The notes under the pieces are model-generated. The model had not been told where the DNA came from. It saw only the letters and a program-made list of their open reading frames with translations, and did no database searches. A program made the position numbers and the translations under genes. 64,000 nt of DNA from FEB-22 sp003105195 (GTDB taxonomy: Bacteria; Pseudomonadota; Alphaproteobacteria; Rhizobiales; Xanthobacteraceae): assembly GCA_027493405.1 (NCBI GenBank), contig JAOSKV010000007.1, forward strand, positions 5,927-69,926, read 5' to 3'. Positions 37,819 through 47,593 of the stretch are shown in pieces (the first letter of the stretch is position 1; every line of letters starts with the position of its first letter).

Positions 37819-39336
37819 ATGGACCTCGCGCACTGGGTCGAGAGACATGCCGCGTTCGCGCCCGGAAAGGCGGCGCTGCGCTTCGAGGGGCGCGACCTCG
37901 GCTATGCGGATTTCGCGGCGCGCGTGCGCCGGGCCGCGGCGCGCCTCGCGGCGCTCGGCGTCGCGCAAGGCGACGTCGTCGCATTCCTCGGCCACAATCA
38001 TCCCGAGATGCTGGCGGTGCTGCTCGCCTGTGCGCGCCTGCGCGCGATGCTGATGCCGCTCAACTGGCGCCTCGCGCGGCCCGAGCACGCGCGCGTCCTC
38101 GACCGCTGCCCGCCACGGGTCGCGCTGGTCGATCGGGCCTTCCTCGCGCACGCCGAAGGGCTGCGTGAGGGCGGCCCGGAACTCCTGTGGGTCGCGCTGG
38201 ACGATGCGCCGGCCGGCTGGCGCGCATGGGAGCGGATCGCGACGGCGGACCCGCCGCCCGGCGAGCCCGCTACCGCCGCGAAGGACATGCCGGTCCTCGT
38301 CTGCTTCACGTCCGGATCGACCGGGGAACCCAAGGGCGTCGTGCTGACCCAGGACGCGCTGTTCTGGAACGCGGTCAACAGCACGCATATGCACGACCTG
38401 ACCAGCGCGGATCGCGTGCTGACGACGCTGCCGATGTTCCACGTCGGCGGCCTCAACATCCAGACCCTCCCGGCCCTGCATGCCGGCGCGTCCGTGACGC
38501 TGCACGCGAAATTCGAGGCGAACGCGGCGCTCGAGGCGATCGAGCGCGAGCGCATCACGCTGGCCGTGCTGGTTCCGGCCCAGCTGATGGCCATGATGGC
38601 CCTGCCGCGCTGGGAAACGGCCGACCTCTCGAGCCTGCGGGCGGTCACGACCGGATCGACGATCGTGCCCGAATCCTTCGTGCGCGCCGTCAATCGCCGG
38701 GGCCTCAAGCTGATCCAGGTCTACGGCTCCACCGAGACCTGCCCGATCGTCGCTTACGTCCGTGCCGAGGACTCCGACCGCAAGGCCGGCGCCGCCGGCC
38801 TGCCGGCGCTCCATTGCGAGGTGCGTGTCGTCGGCCGCGACGGCACGGATCTGCCGCCCGGGACCGACGGCGAGATCCTGGTGCGCGGGCCGAACGTGAT
38901 GCGGGGCTACTGGCGGGCGCCGCAGGTGACCGCGGAGGCGCTGCGCGACGGCTGGTACCATTCGAGCGACGTCGGCCATTTCGACGACGAGGGCTACCTG
39001 CACGTCGTCGGCCGCAAGAGCGACATGATCATCTCGGGCGGCGAGAACATCCATCCGGTCGAGCTCGAGAGCATCCTCGCCGAATGCGGCGCCATCCGCG
39101 AGGCCTGCGTGATCGGCGTTCCCGACCCGCGCTGGGGCGAGATGGTGGTGGCGGTGGTCGCGCTGCGTGACGACGCGCAGATGAGCGAGGCCGACGTGCT
39201 CGCGCTCTTCGCGGAGCGCGTCGCGCGCTACAAGCACCCGCGCCGCGTGCGCTTCGTGGACGCGCTGCCGCGCACCGAGCTCGGCAAGATCAAGCGGTCG
39301 GCGCTGCGCGCGGTGATCGAACCGGCGGCTGCCTGA
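37819..39336 (+). CDS. Acyl-CoA synthetase (AMP-forming), second in cluster
   Basis: 505 aa adenylate-forming ligase. ATP-binding motif FTSGSTGEPKGVVLT, YGSTETCPIVAY, GWYHSSDVGHFD, and the C-terminal catalytic Lys in TELGKIKRSAL. It starts 3 bases after the thiolase stop. It differs clearly in sequence from the ligase at 34019 and is probably dedicated to the substrate of this operon. The acid cannot be named from sequence. Confidence 0.9.
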   Translation: MDLAHWVERHAAFAPGKAALRFEGRDLGYADFAARVRRAAARLAALGVAQGDVVAFLGHNHPEMLAVLLACARLRAMLMPLNWRLARPEHARVLDRCPPRVALVDRAFLAHAEGLREGGPELLWVALDDAPAGWRAWERIATADPPPGEPATAAKDMPVLVCFTSGSTGEPKGVVLTQDALFWNAVNSTHMHDLTSADRVLTTLPMFHVGGLNIQTLPALHAGASVTLHAKFEANAALEAIERERITLAVLVPAQLMAMMALPRWETADLSSLRAVTTGSTIVPESFVRAVNRRGLKLIQVYGSTETCPIVAYVRAEDSDRKAGAAGLPALHCEVRVVGRDGTDLPPGTDGEILVRGPNVMRGYWRAPQVTAEALRDGWYHSSDVGHFDDEGYLHVVGRKSDMIISGGENIHPVELESILAECGAIREACVIGVPDPRWGEMVVAVVALRDDAQMSEADVLALFAERVARYKHPRRVRFVDALPRTELGKIKRSALRAVIEPAAA

Positions 39337-39348
39337 ACGGAGCATCGG

Positions 39349-41478
39349 ATGGGCCTCGAGATCGGCATCGACGTCGGCGGCACCTTCACCGACTTCCTCG
39401 TCGTCGGTCACGGCCGCGAGCCGCTGATCCACAAGTCGCTGTCGACCCCGGACGATCCTTCGCTGGCCGTGATCGCGGGTCTCCGCGAGCTGGCCGCCCG
39501 GCTGATGCCCGGGACGGCGTTCGAGGACTTCGTCGCGACCGTGGACACGATCGTGCACGGCACCACCGTGAGCACCAATGCGACGCTCACCGGGACCGGC
39601 GCGCGCTCCGCGCTGATCACCACCCGGGGCGTGCGCGACGCGCTGGAGATGCGGCGGGGCATCCGCGAGCGGCAATACGACAACCGCTACACCAACGTGA
39701 CGCCGCTGGTGCCGCGCTATCTGCGCGTCGGCGTGGGCGGGCGCCTCGACCGCAACGGGCGGGAGGTCGCGCCGCTCGCGCTCGACGAGATCCGCGCGGC
39801 GATCGCGCTCTGCAAGGCCGAGCGGGTCGAGGCGGTCTCGATCTGCTTCATGAACGCCTTCGCGTCGCCGGCGCACGAGCGCGCGGCCGCCGAGCTCGTG
39901 CGCCGGGAGCTTCCCGGGGCCTATCTGACGGTCTCGACCGACCTGTTGCCGACCATCCGCTTCTACGAGCGCGTGAGCACGACGGCGCTCAACTCCTATG
40001 TCGGCCCGAAGCTCAACCGCTATCTCGACCGCCTGGTCACCGGCCTGCAGCAGGTCGGCTTCGGCGGCGTTCTCCTGATCATGCAGTCGAACGGCGGCGT
40101 GATGACGCCGCAGGTGGCGCGCGAGAAGGCGGCGCTCACGCTGCTCTCGGGACCGGCCGGCGGGCCGGGCGCGGGCCTGTTCTACGCGCGGGCGCTCGGC
40201 ATCGACCGCTGCATCACCACCGACATGGGCGGCACCAGCTTCGAGGCCTCGGTGTCGTTCGGCAGCCCGGTCGTCGTCAACGACGGCGAGATCGCGCGCC
40301 ACAAGGTGGCGCTGCCGATGCTCGACATCCACACCATCGGCGCCGGCGGCGGGTCGATCGGCTGGATCGATGAAGGCGGCATGCTGCGCGTGGGCCCGCA
40401 GAGCGCGGGCGCCGCGCCCGGGCCGGCCTGCTACGCCCAGGGCGGCACCTTGCCCACCGTGACCGATGCCGACGTGGTGCTCGGCTATCTCGACCCGGAC
40501 TACTTCGCGGGCGGACGGATCGGCCTCGATGCCGCCGCGGCGCGCCAGGCGATCGCCCGGAGCATCGCGGAGCCGATGGGGCTGACCGTCGAGCAGGCGG
40601 CCGCCGGCATCTACCGCGTCGCCTGCAACAACATGGCGCAGGGCGTGCGGGAGGTGACCATCAAGCGGGGCTACGATCCGCGCGAGCTCCCGCTGATCGC
40701 GGCCGGTGGCGCCGGCCCGATCCACTCCTGCCTGATCTGCAACGAGCTCGAGATTCCGCTGCAGATCGTGCCGCGCTCCTCGTCGGTGCTCTGCGCGTTC
40801 GGCATGCTGCTCTCGGAGCTCAAGCACGACTATGTGCGCACCTTCGTCACGCGGCTCGATTCGCTCGACTGGCAGCGCCTCGGTGCCGTCCTGGCCGAGC
40901 TCCGCGGCGAGGGCGAGCGCGTGCTCGCGCAGGAACGCATTCCCGCGGCGCGGCGCCGCTACGCGGTCCGCTTCGACTGCCGCTACGTGAAGCAGTACCA
41001 CGAAGTCTCGTTCGCGGTCGCTCCCGACGCGCTGGAGAACCGCGACGCCGCCCGGATCGCGCGCGACTTCCACGCCGAGCACCAGCGCCTCTACGGCTAC
41101 GCGCTGGAGGTCGAAGGAACGCCGGTCGAGCTCATCAATGTGCGCCTCCAGGCGATCGGCGCGACCGAGGGCTGCGAGGTCCCACAGGAGCCCTGGCACG
41201 GCCCGGGTGCCGCGCATGCGCTCAAGGGCCGCCGCCGCGCCTACGTGCCGGAAGCCGGCAGCTTCGAGGAGATCCGCGTCTACGACGGCCACGCCCTGCG
41301 GCACGGCAACCGGATCGCGGGCCCGGCGCTGATCGAGACCGTGACCACCGCGGTGCTGGTCTCGGAGCGCTTCGACTGCGTGGTCGACCCCTACGGCTCC
41401 TTCGCGGTCTACCGGAAGGGGCGCGAGGACCTGGTCAGCGCCTGCCTGCGGCCGGCCGAAGCGGAGGCGCTGGCATGA
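39349..41478 (+). CDS. Hydantoinase/oxoprolinase subunit A (HyuA-like)
   Basis: 709 aa ATP-dependent subunit. The N-terminal phosphate-binding motif GIDVGGTFTDFLVV and IVHGTTVSTNATL are typical; the later landmarks are TTDMGGTSFEASV, GAGGGSIGWID and GPACYAQGG. The family includes N-methylhydantoinases, 5-oxoprolinases and the ATP-dependent carboxylases for acetone and acetophenone. It overlaps the HyuB-like gene by 4 bases, so the two form one enzyme. Its presence among CoA ligases and acyl-CoA enzymes is closer to the carboxylase or heterocycle-opening uses than to glutathione turnover; that is inference. Confidence 0.9.
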   Translation: MGLEIGIDVGGTFTDFLVVGHGREPLIHKSLSTPDDPSLAVIAGLRELAARLMPGTAFEDFVATVDTIVHGTTVSTNATLTGTGARSALITTRGVRDALEMRRGIRERQYDNRYTNVTPLVPRYLRVGVGGRLDRNGREVAPLALDEIRAAIALCKAERVEAVSICFMNAFASPAHERAAAELVRRELPGAYLTVSTDLLPTIRFYERVSTTALNSYVGPKLNRYLDRLVTGLQQVGFGGVLLIMQSNGGVMTPQVAREKAALTLLSGPAGGPGAGLFYARALGIDRCITTDMGGTSFEASVSFGSPVVVNDGEIARHKVALPMLDIHTIGAGGGSIGWIDEGGMLRVGPQSAGAAPGPACYAQGGTLPTVTDADVVLGYLDPDYFAGGRIGLDAAAARQAIARSIAEPMGLTVEQAAAGIYRVACNNMAQGVREVTIKRGYDPRELPLIAAGGAGPIHSCLICNELEIPLQIVPRSSSVLCAFGMLLSELKHDYVRTFVTRLDSLDWQRLGAVLAELRGEGERVLAQERIPAARRRYAVRFDCRYVKQYHEVSFAVAPDALENRDAARIARDFHAEHQRLYGYALEVEGTPVELINVRLQAIGATEGCEVPQEPWHGPGAAHALKGRRRAYVPEAGSFEEIRVYDGHALRHGNRIAGPALIETVTTAVLVSERFDCVVDPYGSFAVYRKGREDLVSACLRPAEAEALA

Positions 41479-43142
41479 AGGTCGATCCGATCCTGCTCTC
41501 GGTCTACGCGCGCACCTTCAAGTCGATCACCGACGAGATGTCGATCTCGATGGAGCGCACCACCCGCTCGCCGATCCTGTGCGAGGCGAAGGACTATGTC
41601 ACGGGCCTCTACGACGCGGACGGCCGCATGCTGGAGCAGACCGAGAACCTGCCGATCCTCGCCTTCTCGCTCGCGCCGGTCTGCAGGCACATCCGCGCCT
41701 ATTTCGGCGACGACATCCATCCGGGCGACGTCATCTTCCACAACGACGTGTTCTCCTACGGCAACCAGAACAACGACGTCGCAGTCTACAAGCCGGTCTT
41801 CCTCGACGACGAGCTGGTCGCCTGGACCGCCGTCAAGGGTCACCAGGCCGACATCGGCGGCGCGGTCGCGGGCGGATACAATCCCAATGCCACGGAGGTC
41901 TGGCAGGAGGCGCTGCGCATCCCGCCCGTGAAGGTCTACGAGCGCGGAAAGCTGCGCAAGGACGTCTGGGACCTGATCTTCGCGAACATCCGCTTCGACA
42001 TCGTGCAGCACGACATGAAGGCCGAGATCGGCGCCTGTCGCGTCGGCGAGCGTCGCGTGCTCGAGCTCCTGAAGAAGTACGGGCGCGAGAGCTTCGAGGC
42101 GCACAAGCAGGCGCTGTTCGAGGCGACGCGGCGGATGATGGAAGCCGAGATCGCGACGATTCCGAACGGCACCTATCGGGGCGAAGGCGCGGTCTACTAC
42201 GACGGGCGCAATCCGGGCTCCGAGTTCAAGGTGCGGGTCGCGATCACGGTCGAGGACAGGCGCATCCGCTTCGACTACTCGCAGTCGGATCCCCAGACCA
42301 ACGGCTTCGTCAACGGCACCTTCACGTCGAGCGCGTCGGCGACCATCCTGACCCTGCTGCAGATGGTCAATCCGGACATCCCGCACAACGAGGGCATGGT
42401 CGAGCCGATCGAGATCGTCATCCCGGAGGGAACGTTCCTCAACGCCGGCTTCCCGAAGGCGACCACCTTCGGCAACCACCTCTGCCCGCCCAACGCCGAG
42501 GCGATTCAGCGCGCGCTGGCGCCGGTGATGCCGGAGCGCGTGACGGCGGGCTGGAACAATCTCCTGTGCTCGCTGACGACCGGCATCGATCCCCACAAGA
42601 ACGAGAAGTACGTCGACATCGGCTTCATGGGCCTGAAGGGCGGGTCCGGCGCCATGCGCGGGACCGACGGCTACGACCATATCGGCATGATCGACGCCTC
42701 CGGCGGCGTGCTCGACCAGGACTACGAGATGTTCGAGCAGCAGACCCCGCACCTCTTGATCAAGCACGAGTATCTCTGCGACTCCGCCGGCGCCGGCGAG
42801 TGGCGCGGCGGGCTCGGGGTGGAGACGATCTTCACCATCGGCTCCGACGACACCCAGCTCGTCACCTTCGGCGACGGCGACTTCGAGCCCGCCTTCGGCC
42901 TGTTCGGCGGCGGACCCGGCACGCTCAACTTCATTCGTCTCACCTATCCGGACGGCACGGTGCGCACGCCCCGCAACAAGGACCTGATCACGGGCGTGCC
43001 CGTGGGCACGCGCTACCACCAGCAGGCCGGCGGCGGCGGCGGCTACGGCGATCCCCGCCGGCGCTCGCGCGTCAAGCTGCGCGAGGAGGTGCGCGACGGC
43101 GTCATTTCCGAGGAAGCGGCGCGGAGGCTCTATGGACTTTGA
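41475..43142 (+). CDS. Hydantoinase/oxoprolinase subunit B (HyuB-like)
   Basis: 555 aa partner of the HyuA-like subunit. Landmarks: TDEMSISMERTTRSPIL, CEAKDYVTGLYD, GDVIFHNDVFSYGNQNNDV, GHQADIGGAVAGGYNPNATE and the C-terminal GGGGGYGDPRRRS. The start overlaps the HyuA stop (ATGA), and its end overlaps the acyl-CoA dehydrogenase start by 11 bases. Length is normal and no residue looks out of place. Substrate unknown; see HyuA. Confidence 0.9.
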   Translation: MKVDPILLSVYARTFKSITDEMSISMERTTRSPILCEAKDYVTGLYDADGRMLEQTENLPILAFSLAPVCRHIRAYFGDDIHPGDVIFHNDVFSYGNQNNDVAVYKPVFLDDELVAWTAVKGHQADIGGAVAGGYNPNATEVWQEALRIPPVKVYERGKLRKDVWDLIFANIRFDIVQHDMKAEIGACRVGERRVLELLKKYGRESFEAHKQALFEATRRMMEAEIATIPNGTYRGEGAVYYDGRNPGSEFKVRVAITVEDRRIRFDYSQSDPQTNGFVNGTFTSSASATILTLLQMVNPDIPHNEGMVEPIEIVIPEGTFLNAGFPKATTFGNHLCPPNAEAIQRALAPVMPERVTAGWNNLLCSLTTGIDPHKNEKYVDIGFMGLKGGSGAMRGTDGYDHIGMIDASGGVLDQDYEMFEQQTPHLLIKHEYLCDSAGAGEWRGGLGVETIFTIGSDDTQLVTFGDGDFEPAFGLFGGGPGTLNFIRLTYPDGTVRTPRNKDLITGVPVGTRYHQQAGGGGGYGDPRRRSRVKLREEVRDGVISEEAARRLYGL

Positions 43143-44211
43143 GCTCAGCCCCGTCCAGCGCGCGATCCGCGAGACCTTCGCGCGATTCTGCGACCAGCGG
43201 ATCGCCCCGCAGGCGGCGGCGCTCGACGCCGCGCACGCGTTCCCGCACGCGCTGTTCGGGGAGCTCGCCGCGCTCGGCCTGTTCGGCATGCGCTACCCGG
43301 AAGCGGACGGCGGCTCGGGCCTCGCGCTCACCGAATTCTGCCTGGCGCTGGAGGAGATCGCGCGCGGCTCCATGTCGCTCGCCGGCTGCGCCGCCATGCA
43401 GTCGCTGATGGGCACCAAGTTCCTGCACATGCTGGGCAATGCCGACATCCGCGCGCGGCTGCTCGCCCCCGCCCTGAGGGGCGAGAAGATCGGCGCCATC
43501 TGCATGACCGAGCCGAATGCCGGCAGCGATCTCGACGGCATCGCGACGAGCGCGCGCAAGGTCGATGGCGGCTATGTGCTCGACGGGCAGAAGACCTGGG
43601 TCACCTCGGCGCCGGTCGCGGACTTCTTCACCGTCATGGCCAAGGCCGGATCCGGGAAGAAGCTCACGATCTTCCTGGTCGAGCGCGGCTTCGCCGGGCT
43701 CGTGATCGGACGCGCGATCGAGAAGATGGGCGTCTGGGCGCTGCCGACCTCGGAGGTCGCCTTCGCGGACTGCTTCGTGCCGGACAGCCACCGCCTCTCC
43801 GCGGAGGGCGAGGGCGAGGCGCACCTGCGCCGGATCCTCGCCGAGATCCGCATCATCACGGGCGCGATGGCGAACGGAACCGCGCGCGCCGCGCTCGACG
43901 CGGCGGTGCGCTACGCGGCCGAGCGCAGCCAGTTCGGCAAGCCGATCGGCCGCTACCAGCAGGTCCAGGCGAAGCTCGCCGAGATGGCGACCGACCTCGA
44001 AGCCGCGACCCACCTGGTCCACCGCGCCGCCTGGCTGCACGACGCCGGCCGGCCGCACCACAAGGAAGCCGCCATGGCGAAGCTGTTCGCGAGCGAGGCC
44101 GCGGCCCGCATCTGCGATCAGGCCGCGCGGGTGTTCGCGTCCTATGGCTACGCCATGGAGTTTCCGGTGCAGCGCTTCCTGCGCGACATCCGCTTCACCC
44201 TGATCGGCGGG
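43132..44211 (+). CDS. Acyl-CoA dehydrogenase, 3' end lost in G-rich block
   Basis: FAD-dependent acyl-CoA dehydrogenase, which introduces a C2-C3 double bond. Features in order: MDFELSPVQRAIRETFARF, AICMTEPNAGSDLDG and WVTSAPVADFF (FAD/substrate contacts), ERSQFGKPIGRYQQVQ and VFASYGYAMEFPVQRFLRDIR. About 360 residues are clean; at TLIGG the sequence enters low-complexity DNA, removing roughly the last 20 residues and the stop. The C-terminal acid motif region is exactly what is lost, so the catalytic base cannot be judged. Almost certainly an intact gene in the real genome. Confidence 0.88.
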
Positions 44212-44637
<426 letters not shown>

Positions 44638-44641
<4 letters not shown>

Positions 44642-46251
44642 GCGGCCGCGAGCGTTCCGAGATCCGCCGGGTGGTCAACGAATCCGGCATCGAGATCAAG
44701 CCGCTCTATACGGCGGCCGACGTGGAGGAGAGCGGCGGCTTCTCCTTCATCGGCGAGCCCGGCGCCTATCCCTTCGTGCGCGGCATCCATCCGCTGATGT
44801 ATCGGCGGCGGCCCTACACGATGCGGCAGTACACCGGCTTCGGCAACGCCGAGGACACCAACCGGCGCTTCAAGTACCTGATCGAGAACGGGCAGACCGG
44901 CCTCAACGTCGCCTTCGACCTGCCGACCCAGTGCGGGCTCGATTCCGACGACCCGCTCGCGCACGGCGAGGTCGGCCGGGTCGGCATGGCGGTCGACACG
45001 CTGCGCGACGTCGAGGTCGCATTCGCGGGCATCGACCTCGACCGGATCACGGTGTCGCTCACCATCAACGGCGCCGCGCCGCAGCTGATCGCCATGTATC
45101 TCGCCATGGCGAAGAAGCGCGGTTACGACGTCCGCGAGCTGCGCGGCACGGCGCAGAACGACATCCTCAAGGAATTCATCGGCCGCGGCACCTGGATCTA
45201 TCCGGTCGAGCCCTCGGTGCGCCTCGTCGGCGACACCATCGAGTACTGCGCGCAGCACGCGCCGAAATACAGCCCGGTCTCGGTGTGCGGCTATCACATC
45301 CGCGAGTCGGGCGCCGACCCGGTCCAGGAGATGGCCTACGGCTTCTGCATCGCGCGGGCCTATGCGGACGAGGTGATCGCGCGCGGGCTCGACGTCGACG
45401 AGTTCGCGGGACGCCTTTCGTTCAACTTCAACGTCTTCGGCAACATCTTCGAGCAGGTCTGCAAGTTCCGCGCCGCGCGCGGACTCTGGGCCAAGATCGT
45501 CAAGGAGCAGTACGACGCGAAGAAGCCGGAATCGCTCTGGCTGCGGATGATCGCGGGCGGCGGCGGCGGCGGGCTCACCTTCGAGCAGCCCGAGGTCAAC
45601 ATCGTGCGCGGCGCCTACTACGGTCTGATCGCGGCGCTCAGCGGCGCGCAGACCACGGCGCTCTGCTGCTTCGACGAGGCCTACACGATTCCGAGCGAGC
45701 ACGCGCAGCGCATCTCGCTGCGTACCCTCCAGCTCCTGATCGAGGAGATGGGCCTCGCCGACACGGTCGATCCGCTCGGCGGCTCCTGGTACGTCGAGAC
45801 GCTGACCAACCAGATGCGCGCCCGGATGGAGGAGACGATCGCCCAGGTGGACGCTGAAGGCGGCATCAAGAAGCTCGTCGCCGACGGCACCATCCAGGCG
45901 CGCGTCTCGGCGCAGGCCTACCGCATGCAGCGGGCGATCGAGCGCGGCGAGTTCCGCAAGGTGGGCGTCAACTGCTACCGCAGCGATGAGGCCGAGGAGG
46001 TCGACGTCGAGATGCACCCCTATGACGAGGAGGATTGCCGGCGCCAGATCGCGAGCCTCGAGGCGGTCCGGCGCGCCCGCGACCACGGGGCCGTGGCCGA
46101 AACCTTGGTGCGGCTGCGCGCGGACGCGTCGGCGGGCCGCAACGTCATGCCGGCGATCGTCGATGCCGTGAACGCTTATGCGACGGTGGGCGAGATCACC
46201 GCCGAGCTCGCCGCGGCCTTCGGCCGCTACCGCGAGCCGGTGAAGTTCTAG
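44638..46251 (+). CDS. Acyl-CoA mutase large subunit (methylmalonyl-CoA mutase type)
   Basis: 537 aa TIM-barrel subunit of a B12-dependent mutase that moves a thioester carbonyl group on the carbon skeleton. The substrate-pocket signs are MRQYTGFG (Tyr as in methylmalonyl-CoA mutase, not Phe or Ile as in isobutyryl- or 2-hydroxyisobutyryl-CoA mutases) and VEPSVRLV (Arg that holds a free carboxylate), plus the conserved His in GYHIRESGA. So a dicarboxylyl-CoA substrate such as methylmalonyl- or ethylmalonyl-CoA is likely; that uses known family rules. The polyglycine stretch AGGGGGGLTFEQP is unusual. Its partner B12 subunit is immediately upstream. Confidence 0.88.
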
Positions 46252-46259
46252 GAGAGCCC

Positions 46260-47126
46260 ATGACCGCGATCACGAGCTACGCCGCCCCCCGTTCGCTGCA
46301 GGAAGCCGTCGCGCTGCTCGCCGCCGGCGACGTCACGGTGCTCGCCGGCGGCACCGACCTGATGCCGCAGAGCCGCGCCGGCCGCGCGCCGCTTCGCCCC
46401 ACGCTGATGAACATCCGCCGGATCGCCGAGCTGCGCGGCATCGCCGAGGCGGACGGATCCGTTCGCATCGGAGCGCTGACGACCATCACGGAGCTGAGGA
46501 ATTCCGCGTTGGTCCGCGGTCGCTTCCACGCCCTCTGGCAGGCCTGCGATCACTTCGCGAGCGACCAGGTCAGGAACGCCGGCACGATCGGCGGCAACGT
46601 CTGCAATGCCTCGCCGGCCGGCGACACCCTGGTGCCGCTGCTGGTTCTCGACGCGCGCGTGGTGCTCGCGAGCGGACGGAACGACGCGCTCGCGACGCGC
46701 AGCCTGCCGCTCGCCGAGTTCGTGACCGGGCCGGGACGCACGGCGCGCGCGGCCGACGAGCTTCTCGTCGGGCTCGAGCTTCCGCTGCCGCCGCCCGACT
46801 CGATCAGCGCGTTCTTCAAGCTCGGCACGCGTCCCGCGCTCGACATCTCGGTGATCACGATCGGCCTCGCCGCGCGGCAGGCGGGCGGGCGGCTGCACGA
46901 GGTTCGCGTCGCCTTCGGCGCGGTCGCGCCGCGTCCGGTCCGCGCCCCGGCCGTGGAGGCCGCCCTGGAAGGCCGCGCGCTCGACGACGCGACCATCGAG
47001 GCCGCGGGCGCCGCGGCCGACCGGGACATCCGTCCGATCGACGACGTGCGCGCGACCGAATGGTACCGGCGCGAGATGGTCGGGAACATGCTCAGGAGGA
47101 TGCTCGCCCATGTCCGCGACCGTTGA
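46260..47126 (+). CDS. Mo hydroxylase FAD-binding subunit (CoxM/XdhB-like)
   Basis: 288 aa medium subunit of a xanthine-dehydrogenase-family molybdenum hydroxylase, passing electrons from the iron-sulfur clusters to FAD. Motifs: TVLAGGTDLMPQSRAG and RNAGTIGGNVCNASPAGDTLVPLL. It lacks the extra cysteine-rich loop found in 4-hydroxybenzoyl-CoA reductase beta subunits. It starts 8 bases after the mutase and overlaps the small subunit by 17 bases. Confidence 0.92.
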   Translation: MTAITSYAAPRSLQEAVALLAAGDVTVLAGGTDLMPQSRAGRAPLRPTLMNIRRIAELRGIAEADGSVRIGALTTITELRNSALVRGRFHALWQACDHFASDQVRNAGTIGGNVCNASPAGDTLVPLLVLDARVVLASGRNDALATRSLPLAEFVTGPGRTARAADELLVGLELPLPPPDSISAFFKLGTRPALDISVITIGLAARQAGGRLHEVRVAFGAVAPRPVRAPAVEAALEGRALDDATIEAAGAAADRDIRPIDDVRATEWYRREMVGNMLRRMLAHVRDR

Positions 47127-47583
47127 CATCGCGTTCCGGCTCAACGGCGTCGAGCGGCGCGTCACGGTGCCGGCCGGCATGAGCGCGCTGGAGATGCTGC
47201 GCGAACGCCTCGGCCTGACCGGCACGAAGTATGCCTGCGGGGAAGGGGAGTGCGGCGCCTGCACGATCGGCGTCGACGGGGTCACGGTGAACGCCTGCCT
47301 GATGTTCGCGGTCGACTGCCACGGGCGCGACGTGCGCACGATCGAGGGACTCGTGGCGAGCCCCCTGGGAGAGCGGCTGCGCGCGAGCTTCGTCGCCAAT
47401 GGCGCCGTGCAATGCGGCTTCTGCACGCCCGGGATCATGATGCAGGCGAGCCGTCTCGTGGAATCCGGGTCCGGCCTCGGCGAGGCCGAGATCCGGCGCG
47501 GAATCGAAGGCAACCTGTGCCGCTGCACCGGCTATCGCAAGATCATCGACGCGATCGCCGAAGCGGCCGGGGCCGGGGAATAG
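47110..47583 (+). CDS. Mo hydroxylase [2Fe-2S] subunit (CoxS/XdhC-like)
   Basis: 157 aa small subunit with two [2Fe-2S] clusters. Plant-type cluster cysteines are 43, 48, 51 and 63 (CGEGECGAC...C); the second cluster uses 102, 105, 137 and 139 (CGFC...CRC). It sits between the FAD and Mo subunits; the order FAD-FeS-Mo is that of carbon-monoxide-dehydrogenase-type operons. Confidence 0.94.
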   Translation: MSATVDIAFRLNGVERRVTVPAGMSALEMLRERLGLTGTKYACGEGECGACTIGVDGVTVNACLMFAVDCHGRDVRTIEGLVASPLGERLRASFVANGAVQCGFCTPGIMMQASRLVESGSGLGEAEIRRGIEGNLCRCTGYRKIIDAIAEAAGAGE

Positions 47584-47593
47584 GGGGCGGGAC

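Noticed and set aside
37744..41304. 1186-residue open frame on the - strand
   Set aside because: Antisense shadow of the second CoA ligase and HyuA; no recognisable domain.
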